Positions 45,728-57,917 of a DNA stretch of 64,000 nt are shown piece after piece. The notes beneath the pieces are model-generated. The model was not told the DNA's origin and did not search any database. It saw only the letters and a program-made list of their open reading frames with translations. The translations under genes and the position numbers were made by a program. The stretch's first letter is position 1; the number at the start of each line of letters is the position of its first letter. Origin of the DNA: Synechococcus sp. MW101C3. Lineage in GTDB: Bacteria; Cyanobacteriota; Cyanobacteriia; PCC-6307; Cyanobiaceae. Where the stretch lies: the NCBI RefSeq assembly GCF_002252635.1, contig NZ_NQKX01000009.1, forward strand, positions 62,001 through 126,000, in the 5' to 3' direction.

Positions 45728-46607
45728 GCACGTAGCGACTCTGCAGCGTGCAGCTCGCGCCGGCTGCCACCTCCAGCCGCCGGTCGCCGCTCACCAGTGC
45801 GCCGCGTGGGCCGGTCCAGGGCTCCAGGCACACCATCGGCCGGGGCGGATCGGTCCACACCACGGCCAGGTCAAAGGGGGCGAAGGGTTGCAGCTCCAGC
45901 GCCAGCCCGGCATCCGGATCCACCAGCCGCACCGGCCCCTCGGGCCGCGCCAGCAGGTCCACCCCAGCGGCCAGCGGCGCGAGTGTGGCGGCGGTGTCCG
46001 CCTCCGCCATCAGCTGATGGTTGAAGCAGCGCTCCGGCAGCCCTTCCAGGTGCACCGCGGCGTTGCCGCTGTCTGGCGCCGGCAGCGCCGACACATTGAA
46101 GTAGGGGTGCAGGCCGAAGCTGAAGGGCAGCGGCCGCCGGCCGCTGTTCTCCAGCACCGCCGTGATCGCCAGGGCAGCAGGCTCAAGGCGCAGCTGCAGC
46201 CGCAGGCAGAAAGGGAACGGAAAGGCCGCCAGGGTGGCAGGGCTGTCGCGCAGCTCGAGTTCCACCCCCGCCTCCTGGGGCAGGGCGCGCAGCTGCCAGG
46301 GCAGATCCCGGGCGAAGCCGTGCTGACGCAGGGTGAAGCTGCCCTCCGGCAACGGCAACTGATCGCCCGGCAGGTTGCCGCAGATCGGAAACAGCACCGG
46401 CATTCCCCCCCGCACCGAGAGGGCGGGATCGGCAAAACGCTCCGCATCGAGATACAGCAGCTCGCGGCCATTGCAACGCCAGCCGGTGAGCAGGCCGCCC
46501 CGCTCAGGCACCAGGCGCAGCAGGTCGGGGCTGCCCGGAGCATCGGAGTTGCCCGGAGCGCTGTACTCCCAGTGGGGATAGGGAAGGGTTCGTTGCAGGA
46601 GGGGCAT
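45714..46607 (-). CDS. aldose 1-epimerase (galactose mutarotase)-family protein
   Basis: 297 residues. Pattern of the GalM/YihR-like group: GGLLTGWRCNGRELLYLDAERF, GGMPVLFPICGNLPGD, LRQHGFARDLPWQL, PFSFGLHPYFNVS with the catalytic His, and near the end FDLAVVWTDPPRPMVCLEPWTGPRGAL (catalytic Glu and W). It would equilibrate alpha and beta anomers of hexoses or hexose-6-phosphates. Its 3' end overlaps the GlcE-like gene by 14 bases, and it lies 3 bases after the alpha/beta hydrolase gene on the same strand. Confidence 0.9.
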   Translation of the reverse strand: MPLLQRTLPYPHWEYSAPGNSDAPGSPDLLRLVPERGGLLTGWRCNGRELLYLDAERFADPALSVRGGMPVLFPICGNLPGDQLPLPEGSFTLRQHGFARDLPWQLRALPQEAGVELELRDSPATLAAFPFPFCLRLQLRLEPAALAITAVLENSGRRPLPFSFGLHPYFNVSALPAPDSGNAAVHLEGLPERCFNHQLMAEADTAATLAPLAAGVDLLARPEGPVRLVDPDAGLALELQPFAPFDLAVVWTDPPRPMVCLEPWTGPRGALVSGDRRLEVAAGASCTLQSRYVLRPL

Positions 46608-46610
46608 GGC

Positions 46611-47558
46611 TCAGGCGCTCGGCAGGCCGGCCACCCACTCCAGCAGGGCGGCGTTCACCTGATCGGGCACCTCATCGTGGGGGCAATGGCCGGCGTCGAG
46701 CACCACCTCGGCGGTGCCGGCGGGGGCGTGGCGCTGGAAGGCGGCGCGGCGGCCCACGGCATTGATCCAGGGGTCGCGGATGCCCCAGAGCAGGAGGAGC
46801 GGGGCGGTGAGGGCGGCGAACAGCTCATCGAGCGGCTGACCGCTCGGGATGTCGAACACGGTGCGGAACACCCCGAAAGCGCCCGGGTCGCGTGAGGGGC
46901 GCAGGATCGATTCCACCAGCGCCTCATCGACGTTGGTGCGATCGATGTACACCTGATGGAGGGTGCGGCGGATCGTGGAGCGGCGGCGCAGGTTTTCGAA
47001 CAGCAGCCGCTGTAGCACCGGGCTGCGCAGCAGCGCTCCCCCGATCGTGCGCCGCGCGATCGCCCCCCAGCCCTGGGGAGGCGCCTGCTCGTCGCTGAAG
47101 GGGCCGGCCGCATTGATCAGCACCACACCGGCGGCGTCGGGGCCCAGCGCCACACCGGCGGCCAGCACGGCAAAGCCGCCGAGGGAGTTGCCCACCAGCA
47201 CGGTGGGGCGGCCGATGCGTTCGTGCACGTAGGCGGCCAGCTGGTCGCGCCAGAGGGCCCCGCCATAACGCAGCTCGCCGGGCTTGGCACTGCGGCCGAA
47301 GCCCAGCAGGTCGATGGCATGCACCTCGTGCCGTGCCGCCAGGGCCGGAATGTTGTAGCGCCAGTGGTCGGTGGAAGCACCGAAGCCGTGCACCAGCAGG
47401 AAGGCCGGCCCCACCGGCTCTGCGGGGGCGGCCCGCACCGCGTGCACGGCATGGCCCAGGTAAGTCCAGGGCTGCGCGCAGGGAAGGGCGGGGGAAGGGG
47501 TAGCCGGCACCACGGCGGTGCCGGGCTCTGCGCTGGGTGCTGCGCTTGAAGGGATCAC
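46611..47558 (-). CDS. alpha/beta-hydrolase fold protein
   Basis: 315 residues if started at GTG 47556-47558. The oxyanion loop is FLLVHGFGASTDHWRYNIPAL, the nucleophile elbow GNSLGGFAVLA (Ser), an Asp in LWGIRDPWINAVG, and a terminal His in DAGHCPHDEVPDQVN. Similar proteins are common in cyanobacteria and plastids, some acting as pheophytinase-like or lipid esterases. Start choice is soft because the first 40 residues are low-complexity. The gene is divergent from a small membrane-protein gene starting at 47612. Confidence 0.85.
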   Translation of the reverse strand: MIPSSAAPSAEPGTAVVPATPSPALPCAQPWTYLGHAVHAVRAAPAEPVGPAFLLVHGFGASTDHWRYNIPALAARHEVHAIDLLGFGRSAKPGELRYGGALWRDQLAAYVHERIGRPTVLVGNSLGGFAVLAAGVALGPDAAGVVLINAAGPFSDEQAPPQGWGAIARRTIGGALLRSPVLQRLLFENLRRRSTIRRTLHQVYIDRTNVDEALVESILRPSRDPGAFGVFRTVFDIPSGQPLDELFAALTAPLLLLWGIRDPWINAVGRRAAFQRHAPAGTAEVVLDAGHCPHDEVPDQVNAALLEWVAGLPSA

Positions 47559-47611
47559 CGGAAGCCTGCCTCGGTGGCCGATGCTAGGGAGCAGTTTGAG
47601 CGGCCCGCTCC

Positions 47612-47908
47612 GTGCGCGACTGGTCCAGCCTGCTGTCGGGGGGGGCGCTGTGGGCGCTGGCGCTCTACCTGCCGCTGACGGTGCCGCTGGCGCGCTTCGA
47701 GGAAGCACTGGCCGACGGGCCGCTGAACGAAGGCCTGCGCCAGCTGGCCCTGGTGGTGAGCAGCCTGCTGCTGGCCCTGGTTGTGGGGGGAATCACCCAG
47801 CTGGGCCTGAGCTGGGCGCTCAGCCCGAGCTGGGCGGCCAGCCTCGGGCTGATGGCGGTGCTGGCCGGAGCCTTCTGGGGGCTGGCCAGCCGCCGCGATT
47901 CCGAGTGA
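47612..47908 (+). CDS. small three-helix membrane protein, unknown function
   Basis: 98 residues from GTG 47612. Three hydrophobic helices (GALWALALYLPLTVPL, LALVVSSLLLALVVGGITQLGL, LGLMAVLAGAFWGLA) and a short charged C-terminus. No known motif. It is nearly end to end with the convergent antiporter gene (gap of one base). A GCCGGC inverted repeat in the antiporter's last codons could act as a shared terminator. Confidence 0.65.
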   Translation: MRDWSSLLSGGALWALALYLPLTVPLARFEEALADGPLNEGLRQLALVVSSLLLALVVGGITQLGLSWALSPSWAASLGLMAVLAGAFWGLASRRDSE

Positions 47909-47909
47909 G

Positions 47910-49253
47910 TCAGGCCGGCTGTTCGGCCGGCGCTTCCTTGCCTCCGAGCACCAGGCGCAGCAGCAGCGGTGCCAGGAAGGTGGTGCCGATCACCATGATC
48001 AGGATGGCGGCCTCCAGCGCAGGGTTGAGCAGCTTGGCCTGGGTGCCGAGGCCGAGGAAGATCAGGCCCACTTCGCCGCGGGGCATCATCCCCAGACCCA
48101 CCACCAGCCGGTTGGTTTTCTCCTTGCTGAGGTAGCTCCAGCCGGACACCAGCTTGCCGAGGATCGCCACGGTGAGCAGGAAGGCGGCCACCACCAGGCC
48201 TTCGCGGTTGCTGGGGTCGAGCGGATTGAGCACCGAGAGATCCATGCTCGTGCCGATCAGCACGAAGAAGATGGTGGCGAACAGGGCCACCAGCGGCTTC
48301 ACCGTGTCCTGGATCAGATGGGTGTGCTTCGAGCTGCTCAGGATCAGGCCGGCGGCGAAGGCACCGAGGGCCGCTTCGAGGCCGATGGCCTGGGCCGCGA
48401 AGCAGCAGAGGCAGAGCACCACGAAGGACGCCACCACCACTTCACCGGGGGCCTTGAGCTGATCCAGAACCCAGTCAAACAGGGGGGCAGCCGTGCGGCT
48501 GAGGAACAGGGACGCCGCCACGAACACCGCCGCGGCCACCAGCAGCTTGATGATCGGGCCGATCTCCAGAGCGCCGCCACCGGCCAGGGCCACCACCACC
48601 GCCAGGATCACGATGCCGAGGATGTCGTCGAGCACGGCGGCGCCGATCACGATCTGACCTTCCTTGGTGCGCAGATATTTGAGTTCGCCGAACACACTCG
48701 CCGTGATGCCGATGCTGGTGGCGGTCATCGCCGCACCCGCGAACACCGCCGGGATCAATGGCAGATGGAAGATATAGAGAAGGCCGAGCGTGCCGAGCGC
48801 GAAGGGCACCACCACGCCGGTCACGGCCACGGTGCTGGCCTGCAGGCCCACCGCCACCAGCTCATCGAGTTCACTCTCGAGGCCGGTGAGGAACAACAGC
48901 GCGAACAGGCCGAGCGTGGCGAGCGATTCCAGATTCGGGAACGTGGAGTTGTAGATCGACTGCACCACGTCGGGAGTGACATCCGACAGTGAGCTGACCA
49001 GATTCAGCAGCGTGCTGTTCAGCTGCGCACCGGTTTCGGGGGGAAGGATGAAATGGAGGCCGGAGAATCCGATCAGCACACCGGCCAGCAGCTCCCCGAG
49101 GATCGTGGGCAGCTGCAATCGCACCATCACTTCGGCGAGCGCACGGGCCGCTACGAAGATCAGCAGGATCCGCCCAACCGAGATCAAGGTGGAAGCCACC
49201 TCCATCTCATGGGAGCCCATCTGGAGCAACAACTGAGGGACAGACGAGATCAT
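47910..49253 (-). CDS. CPA2-type cation/proton antiporter (NapA/NhaS3-like)
   Basis: 447 residues from ATG 49251-49253, about twelve hydrophobic helices. Landmarks are [67 protein letters not shown], a conserved Asp pair in [17 protein letters not shown], and [14 protein letters not shown]. This is the pattern of cyanobacterial NapA/NhaS3 antiporters that exchange Na+ or K+ for H+; NhaS3 is essential in Synechocystis. No regulatory RCK domain is attached. A start far upstream (49721) would include only low-complexity shadow sequence. Confidence 0.9.
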   Translation of the reverse strand: MISSVPQLLLQMGSHEMEVASTLISVGRILLIFVAARALAEVMVRLQLPTILGELLAGVLIGFSGLHFILPPETGAQLNSTLLNLVSSLSDVTPDVVQSIYNSTFPNLESLATLGLFALLFLTGLESELDELVAVGLQASTVAVTGVVVPFALGTLGLLYIFHLPLIPAVFAGAAMTATSIGITASVFGELKYLRTKEGQIVIGAAVLDDILGIVILAVVVALAGGGALEIGPIIKLLVAAAVFVAASLFLSRTAAPLFDWVLDQLKAPGEVVVASFVVLCLCCFAAQAIGLEAALGAFAAGLILSSSKHTHLIQDTVKPLVALFATIFFVLIGTSMDLSVLNPLDPSNREGLVVAAFLLTVAILGKLVSGWSYLSKEKTNRLVVGLGMMPRGEVGLIFLGLGTQAKLLNPALEAAILIMVIGTTFLAPLLLRLVLGGKEAPAEQPA

Positions 49254-49611
49254 TGGGTGGAGGTCGTTCCCCGGCGGGGAGCAGCAAATTGCGTTGGACC
49301 TTAATGGGAATCCTGCTGATCTGACATGTGTCGAACCCGACGGATTGCAGCGTTCGGCCCCGCAAGGGGGCGGTGGGAGTGCGCCTGGGCGAAGGCGCGA
49401 AGGGCGAGCGCAGCGGCGGCCCCGGCGGCAGCGCGGGGGTGAGGGAACGCCCATCCAGGGGCGAGCGGCCTTGCGGCCACGGCGGTGCTTGAACAGCCTG
49501 TCCCTGAGTCGGGACGACCCGCGTGCTGCAGCCGACCGTCCTGGCGCCGCACCGTGCCTACGGTTCCGGGTGCGCCCCGAGCCCCATCTCCGCCCTTCGC
49601 CACCCGCTCCC
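49254..49611. other. intergenic region upstream of the antiporter and xfp genes
   Basis: 358 very GC-rich bases between divergent genes. Holds a small hairpin GTCCC-TGAGTC-GGGAC (49500-49515) and a GCGGCC/GGCCAC stretch before it that can also fold. These may belong to the xfp leader. No riboswitch class I know fits, and the open frames here are low-complexity Arg/Pro/Gly. Confidence 0.4.
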
Positions 49612-52065
49612 ATGACGATCACCTCGGCCAGCAGCGCTGGCCAGACCCAGGGGACAGGGACCCAGGCCCCGCTTGATGCCGTCGAACTGCAGCGGCTGGA
49701 TGCCTGGTGGCGCGCCGCCAACTATCTGGCGGTGGGGATGATCTATCTGCAGGCCAACCCGCTGCTGCGCGAGCCGCTCAAGCACGAGCACATCAAGAAC
49801 CGGCTGCTGGGGCACTGGGGCTCCAGCCCGGGCCAGGCGTTCATCTGGGCCCACGCCAACCGCCTGATCCGCGCCCACGATCTGGAGATGATCTACCTGT
49901 CGGGGCCAGGCCATGGCGCCCCCGGCGTGCTGGGCCCCACCTACCTCGACGGCAGCTACAGCGAGATCTATCCCGACAAGTCCCAGGACGCCCAAGGGCT
50001 GCGCAGCTTCTTCAAGCAGTTCTCCTTTCCCGGCCACATCGGCAGCCACTGCACCCCGGAAACCCCCGGCTCGATCCACGAGGGCGGCGAGCTCGGCTAC
50101 GTGCTCTCGCACGCCTGCGGCGCCGTCTTCGACAACCCCGAGCTGATCGCCCTGGCCTGCGTGGGGGATGGCGAGGCCGAAACCGGCCCGCTGGCCACCT
50201 CCTGGCACATCAACAAGTTCCTCAACCCGATCAGCGATGGCGCCGTGCTGCCGGTGCTGCACCTCAACGGCTACAAGATCGCCAACCCCACGCTGCTGGC
50301 CCGCATCAGCCGCGACGAGCTGGAAAGCCTGATGCGCGGCTACGGCTGGACGCCCTTGTTCGTGGAAGGGCATGAGCCGGCGGCCATGCACCAGGCGATG
50401 GCCGCCGCCATGGATGAGGCGGTGGACCAGATCCTCAGCGCCCGCGCCCAGGCGCGCCAGAGCGGCGAAGCGTTCCGGCCCGCCTGGCCAATGATCGTGC
50501 TGCGCTCTCCCAAGGGCTGGACCGGCCCCACCGAGCTGAACGGCAAGAAGCTGGAAGGCTTCTGGCGGTCGCACCAGGTGCCCCTGCCGGCCCCCAACAA
50601 GGACCCCGAGCAGCTGCAGATGCTGGAGAGCTGGCTGCGCAGCTATCGGCCTGAGGAGCTGTTCGATGAAGGCGGCACCTTGATGGCCGAACTCAGGGCC
50701 CTCTCTCCCACGGGCCAGCGGCGCATGGGCTCCAGCCCCCATGCCAATGGCGGTCTGCTGCGCCGCAAGCTGCGCCTGCCGCCGATGGAGGCCTACGAGG
50801 TGCCGGTGGATCACCCCGGTCAGCGGGAGCATGAGAACACGGCGCCGCTGGGCGAGCTGCTGCGCGACACCATCGCCCGCAACCCGGACAGCATGCGCGT
50901 GTTCGGCCCCGACGAGACCGCCTCCAACCGACTGCAGGCGATCTACGAGGTGAGCAAGAAGGTGTGGATGGAGGACATCCTTCCGGAAGACAGCGGCGGC
51001 AGCGAACTAGCCCGCAACGGCCGGGTGGTGGAGATGCTCTCGGAGCACACCCTGGTGGGAATGATGGAGGGCTACCTGCTCACCGGCCGAAATGGCCTGT
51101 TCCACACCTACGAGGCCTTCGCCCATGTGATCGCCTCGATGTTCAACCAGCACGCCAAGTGGCTGGAATCGTGCATTCACCACGCCCCCTGGCGGGCGCC
51201 GATCGCCCCCTGGAACTGCCTGATCTCCTCCACCGTGTGGCGCCAGGATCACAACGGCTTCACCCACCAGGATCCCGGCTTCATCGACCTGGCCGGCAAC
51301 AAGAGCGGTGAGGTGGTGCGGGTGTATCTGCCGGCCGATGCCAACTGCCTGTTGGCGGTGGCGGAGGAGGCGTTCCTGGAGCCCAACGTCTGCAACGTGA
51401 TCGTCTCCGACAAACAGAAGCACCTGCAGTACTTCACCCTGGAGCAGGCGCGGCGCCATGTGGCCAAGGGGATCGGCATCGTCTCCTGGGCCAGCAACGA
51501 CGATGACGGCACCGCACCGGATGAACCTGATGTGGTGATGGCCTGCGCCGGTGACATCCCCAGCAAGGAAACGCTGGCGGCGGTGGAGATCCTGCGCCAT
51601 CAGATTCCCACTCTCAAGATCCGCGTGATCAATGTGGTGAAGCTGTTCGCCCTCACCAAGCCCAGCGAGCACCCGCACGGGCTCTCCGACCGCGACTTCG
51701 ACAGCCTGTTCACAACGGACAAGCCCGTGCTGTTCAACTTCCACGGCTATCCCTGGCTGATTCACCGGCTCACCTATCACCGCAGCAACCACGGCAACAT
51801 GCACGTGCGGGGCTACAAGGAGAAGGGCAACATCAACACACCGCTGGAACTGGCGATGAACAACCAGATCGACCGCTTCAATCTGGTGATCGACGTGATC
51901 GACCGGGTGCCCTCGCTGGGATCACGGGCCGCCCACGTCAAGGAGAGGATGAAGGAGGAAATCCTGCGGCACCGCGCCTACGCCCACATCCACGGCATGG
52001 ACACCCCCGAGGTGACCAACTGGCGCTGGAGCCTTCCGGCCCCGTCAGTAGCGCCCGGCGCCTGA
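49612..52065 (+). CDS. xfp: phosphoketolase (xylulose-5-P/fructose-6-P)
   Basis: Cleaves xylulose 5-phosphate or fructose 6-phosphate with phosphate to acetyl-phosphate plus glyceraldehyde or erythrose phosphate, using thiamin diphosphate. 817 residues from ATG 49612. Family blocks: [57 protein letters not shown], the ThDP motif [11 protein letters not shown]...[39 protein letters not shown] and [21 protein letters not shown]. It begins a row with glgP and ackA. Upstream in-frame codons to 49294 encode only low-complexity sequence. Confidence 0.97.
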   Translation: MTITSASSAGQTQGTGTQAPLDAVELQRLDAWWRAANYLAVGMIYLQANPLLREPLKHEHIKNRLLGHWGSSPGQAFIWAHANRLIRAHDLEMIYLSGPGHGAPGVLGPTYLDGSYSEIYPDKSQDAQGLRSFFKQFSFPGHIGSHCTPETPGSIHEGGELGYVLSHACGAVFDNPELIALACVGDGEAETGPLATSWHINKFLNPISDGAVLPVLHLNGYKIANPTLLARISRDELESLMRGYGWTPLFVEGHEPAAMHQAMAAAMDEAVDQILSARAQARQSGEAFRPAWPMIVLRSPKGWTGPTELNGKKLEGFWRSHQVPLPAPNKDPEQLQMLESWLRSYRPEELFDEGGTLMAELRALSPTGQRRMGSSPHANGGLLRRKLRLPPMEAYEVPVDHPGQREHENTAPLGELLRDTIARNPDSMRVFGPDETASNRLQAIYEVSKKVWMEDILPEDSGGSELARNGRVVEMLSEHTLVGMMEGYLLTGRNGLFHTYEAFAHVIASMFNQHAKWLESCIHHAPWRAPIAPWNCLISSTVWRQDHNGFTHQDPGFIDLAGNKSGEVVRVYLPADANCLLAVAEEAFLEPNVCNVIVSDKQKHLQYFTLEQARRHVAKGIGIVSWASNDDDGTAPDEPDVVMACAGDIPSKETLAAVEILRHQIPTLKIRVINVVKLFALTKPSEHPHGLSDRDFDSLFTTDKPVLFNFHGYPWLIHRLTYHRSNHGNMHVRGYKEKGNINTPLELAMNNQIDRFNLVIDVIDRVPSLGSRAAHVKERMKEEILRHRAYAHIHGMDTPEVTNWRWSLPAPSVAPGA

Positions 52066-52111
52066 ACCGGCGCCTTCTCTCCTCTCCCGCGCCCCTTACC
52101 CGCCCCACTCG

Positions 52112-54649
<2,538 letters not shown>

Positions 54650-54662
54650 GCCGGAGGCCGCG

Positions 54663-55724
54663 ATGGAGCCCAGCGCAACGCAGGCCGCCGATCTGGTGCT
54701 GGTGCTCAACGTGGGCAGCTCCAGCCTCAAGGCTTGCCTGATCGACCCGGCCGGCACGCGGCTGTGGCAGGACCAGCGCCCCTGGGATCCCGCCGCAGCG
54801 GACGAGGTCCTGGCGTCGTTCCTGCCACAGGCGCTGGCCCCGTGGCGTCAGCGCCTGCTGCTCACCGCCCACCGGGTGGTGCACGGCGGTGCCGCGCTCA
54901 CGGAGCCCACCTGGATCACCCCGGCTCAGGAGGCGGCCCTGGAGGCGCTGGTGCCCCTGGCCCCCCTGCACAACGGGCCGGCGCTGGTGGTGATTCGCTG
55001 GATGATGCGCTGGCTGCCGCAGCTGCCGCAGTGGGCCTGCTTTGACACCGCCTTTCACGGCACCCTGCCGCGGGCGGCTTTCACCTACGCCATCCCCGCC
55101 GCCTGGCGCGCCGAGGGGTTGCGGCGTTTCGGCTTTCATGGGCTCAACCACCAGCACGTGAGTGAAGTGGTGGCGGTGCCGCGGCTGATCAGCTGCCACC
55201 TGGGGGCGGGCTGCTCCCTGGCGGCGGTGCGCAACGGCCTGAGCATCGACACCACGATGGGGTTCACGCCGCTGGAGGGGCTGGTGATGGCCAGCCGCAG
55301 CGGCTCGGTGGATCCCGGCCTGCTGCTCGATCGCCTACGGCAGGGCATGAGTGCTGCTGAGCTCGATCACGCTCTGCAGCACGAAAGCGGCCTGCGGGGG
55401 CTCTCGGAACTGAGCGGCGACATGCGCAGACTGCGGCAGGCGGCGGCGGCGGGCCACACCGGCGCCCAGCTGGCGCTGGAGGTGTTTCTGCACCGATTGC
55501 TTCAGGGCATCGGTGCCATGGCCGCCAGCCTGGGCGGGGTGGACGCGATCGCGCTCAGCGGCGGCATCGGCCAGAACGACTTGCTGCTGGAGCAGGAGCT
55601 GCGGGAGCACCTGGCCTGGCTGCCACCGTTTCAGCTGCTGCGCGTTGCCGCCGATGAGGAGGGCATGGCCGCCCGGCTCTGCCGCCGGGCCAGCGGCGGC
55701 AGAGCCGGGCCGAGCGAACACTGA
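54663..55724 (+). CDS. ackA: acetate kinase, shorter than usual
   Basis: Makes ATP and acetate from acetyl-phosphate. 353 residues versus about 400 for most AckA proteins. Conserved: LVLNVGSSSLKACL at the N-terminus, AHRVVHGG, CFDTAFHGTLP (catalytic Asp), FGFHGLNHQHVSE, CHLGAGCSLAAV, TTMGFTPLEGLVMASRSGSVDPG and GGIGQND, where most relatives have GGIGEN. About 20 residues are missing after HVSE, where others carry an extra helix. The core active-site residues are present, so activity is likely. Xfp upstream supplies its substrate. Confidence 0.93.
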   Translation: MEPSATQAADLVLVLNVGSSSLKACLIDPAGTRLWQDQRPWDPAAADEVLASFLPQALAPWRQRLLLTAHRVVHGGAALTEPTWITPAQEAALEALVPLAPLHNGPALVVIRWMMRWLPQLPQWACFDTAFHGTLPRAAFTYAIPAAWRAEGLRRFGFHGLNHQHVSEVVAVPRLISCHLGAGCSLAAVRNGLSIDTTMGFTPLEGLVMASRSGSVDPGLLLDRLRQGMSAAELDHALQHESGLRGLSELSGDMRRLRQAAAAGHTGAQLALEVFLHRLLQGIGAMAASLGGVDAIALSGGIGQNDLLLEQELREHLAWLPPFQLLRVAADEEGMAARLCRRASGGRAGPSEH

Positions 55725-55727
55725 CGC

Positions 55728-56207
55728 TCAGCTGCGATCGGGCAGATCGGGGGTCTGGTGCAGCAGACGGTTGAGACGCAGACGATCGGCATTGAGCGGA
55801 TCGGGAGCCAGCTCACCGGCCGTTTCCCGGAACTTCTGCTCCACCTCCTCCGGCACCCGCACATCAAAGATGCGCTCCATCAACGCCTCGATCGAGAAGA
55901 GGTGGGCATTGATGTTTTCGAGGTCACTGATCGCCTGCTGCAGGCTGTCCTGCTCCGGCGCGTCGTCGTCAGGCGCCTGGCCATCGGGCGCAACGGACCC
56001 GGCGGTGGCAGCGGCTGCATCGGTGGCGTCGTCGCCATGGGTTTTCTGCAGCTCTTCCAGCACGCGGCCCGCCAGGGTACGGAAGGCCTGAAGGGCAGCC
56101 CAGTTGAGCTCCTGCTGTTGGCGCAGGCTGGGATTTTCGCGGATCAGTCGGTCGTGCTCCCGATAGAAACGCTGACAATCAGGGCATTGGCAGGGCTCTT
56201 CGGGCAC
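55728..56207 (-). CDS. unknown protein with N-terminal Cys motif
   Basis: 159 residues, convergent with ackA. The N-terminus PEEPCQCPDCQRFYREHDRLI contains C-x-C-x2-C, a possible zinc knuckle. A low-complexity Ala/Asp stretch follows, then a helical C-terminal part (LENINAHLFSIEALMERIFDVRVPEEVEQKFRETAGEL). It has the look of a conserved cyanobacterial protein, but I cannot name a family. The next gene upstream (56263-56604) is on the same strand. Confidence 0.65.
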   Translation of the reverse strand: MPEEPCQCPDCQRFYREHDRLIRENPSLRQQQELNWAALQAFRTLAGRVLEELQKTHGDDATDAAAATAGSVAPDGQAPDDDAPEQDSLQQAISDLENINAHLFSIEALMERIFDVRVPEEVEQKFRETAGELAPDPLNADRLRLNRLLHQTPDLPDRS

Positions 56208-56262
56208 CGCGCTCCCTTGGTTCTTCTCAAACCATCATGCCATTGGACGCCAACCTGTGCCG

Positions 56263-56604
56263 TCAGGCGAGATCGATACAGGAATCCCCGGTGAAATCAT
56301 CGTCACCGAAGAGGTCGCCATCCTCCACCTGGGCGGCAGGCAAAGGAATTTCGATCGTGCTCACCACCTGAATCACATCGCGCAGCCGCATCGAATCGGC
56401 GAACCAGCTCATCGCCTGCTCCATGTCACCGCGCCGCTCCGCCTCACCGGCCTGCTCCTCGTGCGCTTCAGTGAGCAGGGCCAGCCAGCAGAGGCAACGG
56501 GCCTGCACCACGGAAAGATCGAGCTCATCGGGCTGGCCCCGGGCGATCCTTTCGCTCTCCTGCTGCACCAACAGCCTCAGCCGCAGATCATGGAGCTGGG
56601 TCAT
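56263..56604 (-). CDS. small acidic protein, unknown function
   Basis: 113 residues, mostly helical in the first 80 (LRLRLLVQQESERIARGQPDELDLSVVQARCLCWLALLTEAHEEQ), ending in an acidic tail (VEDGDLFGDDDFTGDSC). No recognised family. It lies 55 bases upstream of the gene with the Cys motif on the same strand, so they could be expressed together. Confidence 0.6.
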   Translation of the reverse strand: MTQLHDLRLRLLVQQESERIARGQPDELDLSVVQARCLCWLALLTEAHEEQAGEAERRGDMEQAMSWFADSMRLRDVIQVVSTIEIPLPAAQVEDGDLFGDDDFTGDSCIDLA

Positions 56605-56849
56605 GCTCAGAAAACGACCTCCCCTACACTAGTGGCGGTGGCCCGTTCAAGCACGGCACCAGTGGTAGTGCCTGCTACCCCTCTGCAAGGTCTGTATGGC
56701 CGCGAAGCGAGGTGGTGAGGTGCGGCGGTGAACCGTGTCTGCGGCTGTTTCCTGCCGCTGGCAGTGCCGGGGCCGGGGCCTGGTGAGTGTCGTTGCAGCG
56801 GTTCCCGCACGTCGGGCGGCGGCCGGCGGCGGCGTTCCGGGCCCAGGCT
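56605..56849. other. intergenic region, nothing recognised
   Basis: 245 bases with GC-rich and GTG-rich words. A tRNA-like GTTCAA word near 56643 has no matching arms. I see no gene or regulatory RNA I can name. Confidence 0.35.
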
Positions 56850-57509
56850 TCAGGCGTTGAGCGGCGCAAGGCCCAGATCCTGGCGCCAGTCGCTCAATGG
56901 GCGTTCCCAGTGGTCTTCAAAGCGCTGGGCAATCACCAGGCAGCCGGCCGAGAGGCCCATGGCAAAACCGTTGCTCAAGGCCTGCAACAGCGGGGCGATC
57001 GGTTCATCGTCCTGGAGCGTTTTCAGCAGGCCGCCGAAGATCAGCATCACCGCCAGCGGGGAGCGCACCTGGGCCAGATTGAAGGCCTGCAGACCGAGCT
57101 CGCCCACCGCATCGGTGCCGAAGCCGGTGAGCACATGCACGATGTCGTGGGTTTCGCGCAGGCGGTGCACCAGGTAGTCGGACGCGGAAGTGATCGGCGC
57201 AGGGTCAAGCAGCGCCTCCGGGGACAGGCCCTGCTCGCTCAGGTGCCGGGCATACGCATGGCCGAGGCTGCCTACCGGCATGGCTTCGAGCGCCTCAAGG
57301 TCCAGCGGTTGCGGTCGCCAGCCTTCTGCCACCAACGCCGCCATCTGCGGGTTGGCGAGCAGATGGCGGTGCATCTGATTGGACAGCGGACTGTTCTGCA
57401 GACTCCGCGCCACCGCAAACACGCTGTCGAGCTGGTCGGGGTTGCGCAGAAAGCCGCTCAGTGCCGCCACCATGCGCAGCGACTGCAGGCGCTGGGGAAG
57501 GTTGAACAT
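56850..57509 (-). CDS. COQ4-family protein
   Basis: 219 residues from ATG 57507-57509. The segment RETHDIVHVLTGFGTDAVGELGLQAF contains the complete COQ4 metal motif H-D-x2-H-x11-E. Flanking helices (LAVMLIFGGLLKTLQ, LLQALSNGFAMGLSAGCLVIAQRFEDHWERPLSDWRQDLGL) fit the family. In mitochondria and some bacteria COQ4 acts in ubiquinone ring modification or complex assembly. Cyanobacteria make plastoquinone instead, so a plastoquinone role is a reasonable inference but not shown. Upstream codons to 57767 lack homology. Confidence 0.85.
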   Translation of the reverse strand: MFNLPQRLQSLRMVAALSGFLRNPDQLDSVFAVARSLQNSPLSNQMHRHLLANPQMAALVAEGWRPQPLDLEALEAMPVGSLGHAYARHLSEQGLSPEALLDPAPITSASDYLVHRLRETHDIVHVLTGFGTDAVGELGLQAFNLAQVRSPLAVMLIFGGLLKTLQDDEPIAPLLQALSNGFAMGLSAGCLVIAQRFEDHWERPLSDWRQDLGLAPLNA

Positions 57510-57917
57510 GTGAGCGCTGGATGATTGCGACCATGTTGCCACCGCTGCACCAGGCGGCCGGCGCAGATCACCGTGATTCCAACGCCCTTCGAGGGATGCG
57601 CCGATCCATGAACGCCACAGCGCAAGCCATGGCAAGGTGAACAACATCACCGCAACTGCACCCCAATTGCTGACTCTGCTGCAGTGAATAGTGCAGTCAA
57701 CGCGAATGGGGAAGAGCCAGCCCGACGGACAGTGCCAACGGCAGACTGCGAGCCTGGAGAACAGCAAGCCTGGAGAACAGCAAGCCAGGAGAACAGCGAG
57801 CCTGGAGAACAGCGGTGTGTGTCAAGTGGAGATAATCTGGCTACACCGGAGTTCGCGGTTGGTTGCCGATGGCACAGCCGCCCCCATCAGGCCCTTCCGC
57901 TGGCTGAAAGCCACCCG
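57510..57917. other. intergenic region with 16-base tandem repeats
   Basis: 408 bases between the COQ4-like gene and the divergent cytochrome b561 gene. It holds the four-copy repeat at 57749-57812. A frame runs through it into cytochrome b561, but its codons give a repetitive low-complexity sequence that does not look like protein. Both promoters should be here, though I do not see clear boxes. Confidence 0.5.
57749..57812. repeat. 16-base tandem repeat x4
   Basis: Four head-to-tail copies of CGAGCCTGGAGAACAG with up to two substitutions per copy. Since 16 is not a multiple of three, copy changes would shift any frame, which argues the array is non-coding. It lies about 105 bases upstream of the cytochrome b561 start. 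Confidence 0.85.

Noticed and set aside
57749-57812. CRISPR array
   Set aside because: Copies are 16 bases with no spacers between them and no cas genes are present.
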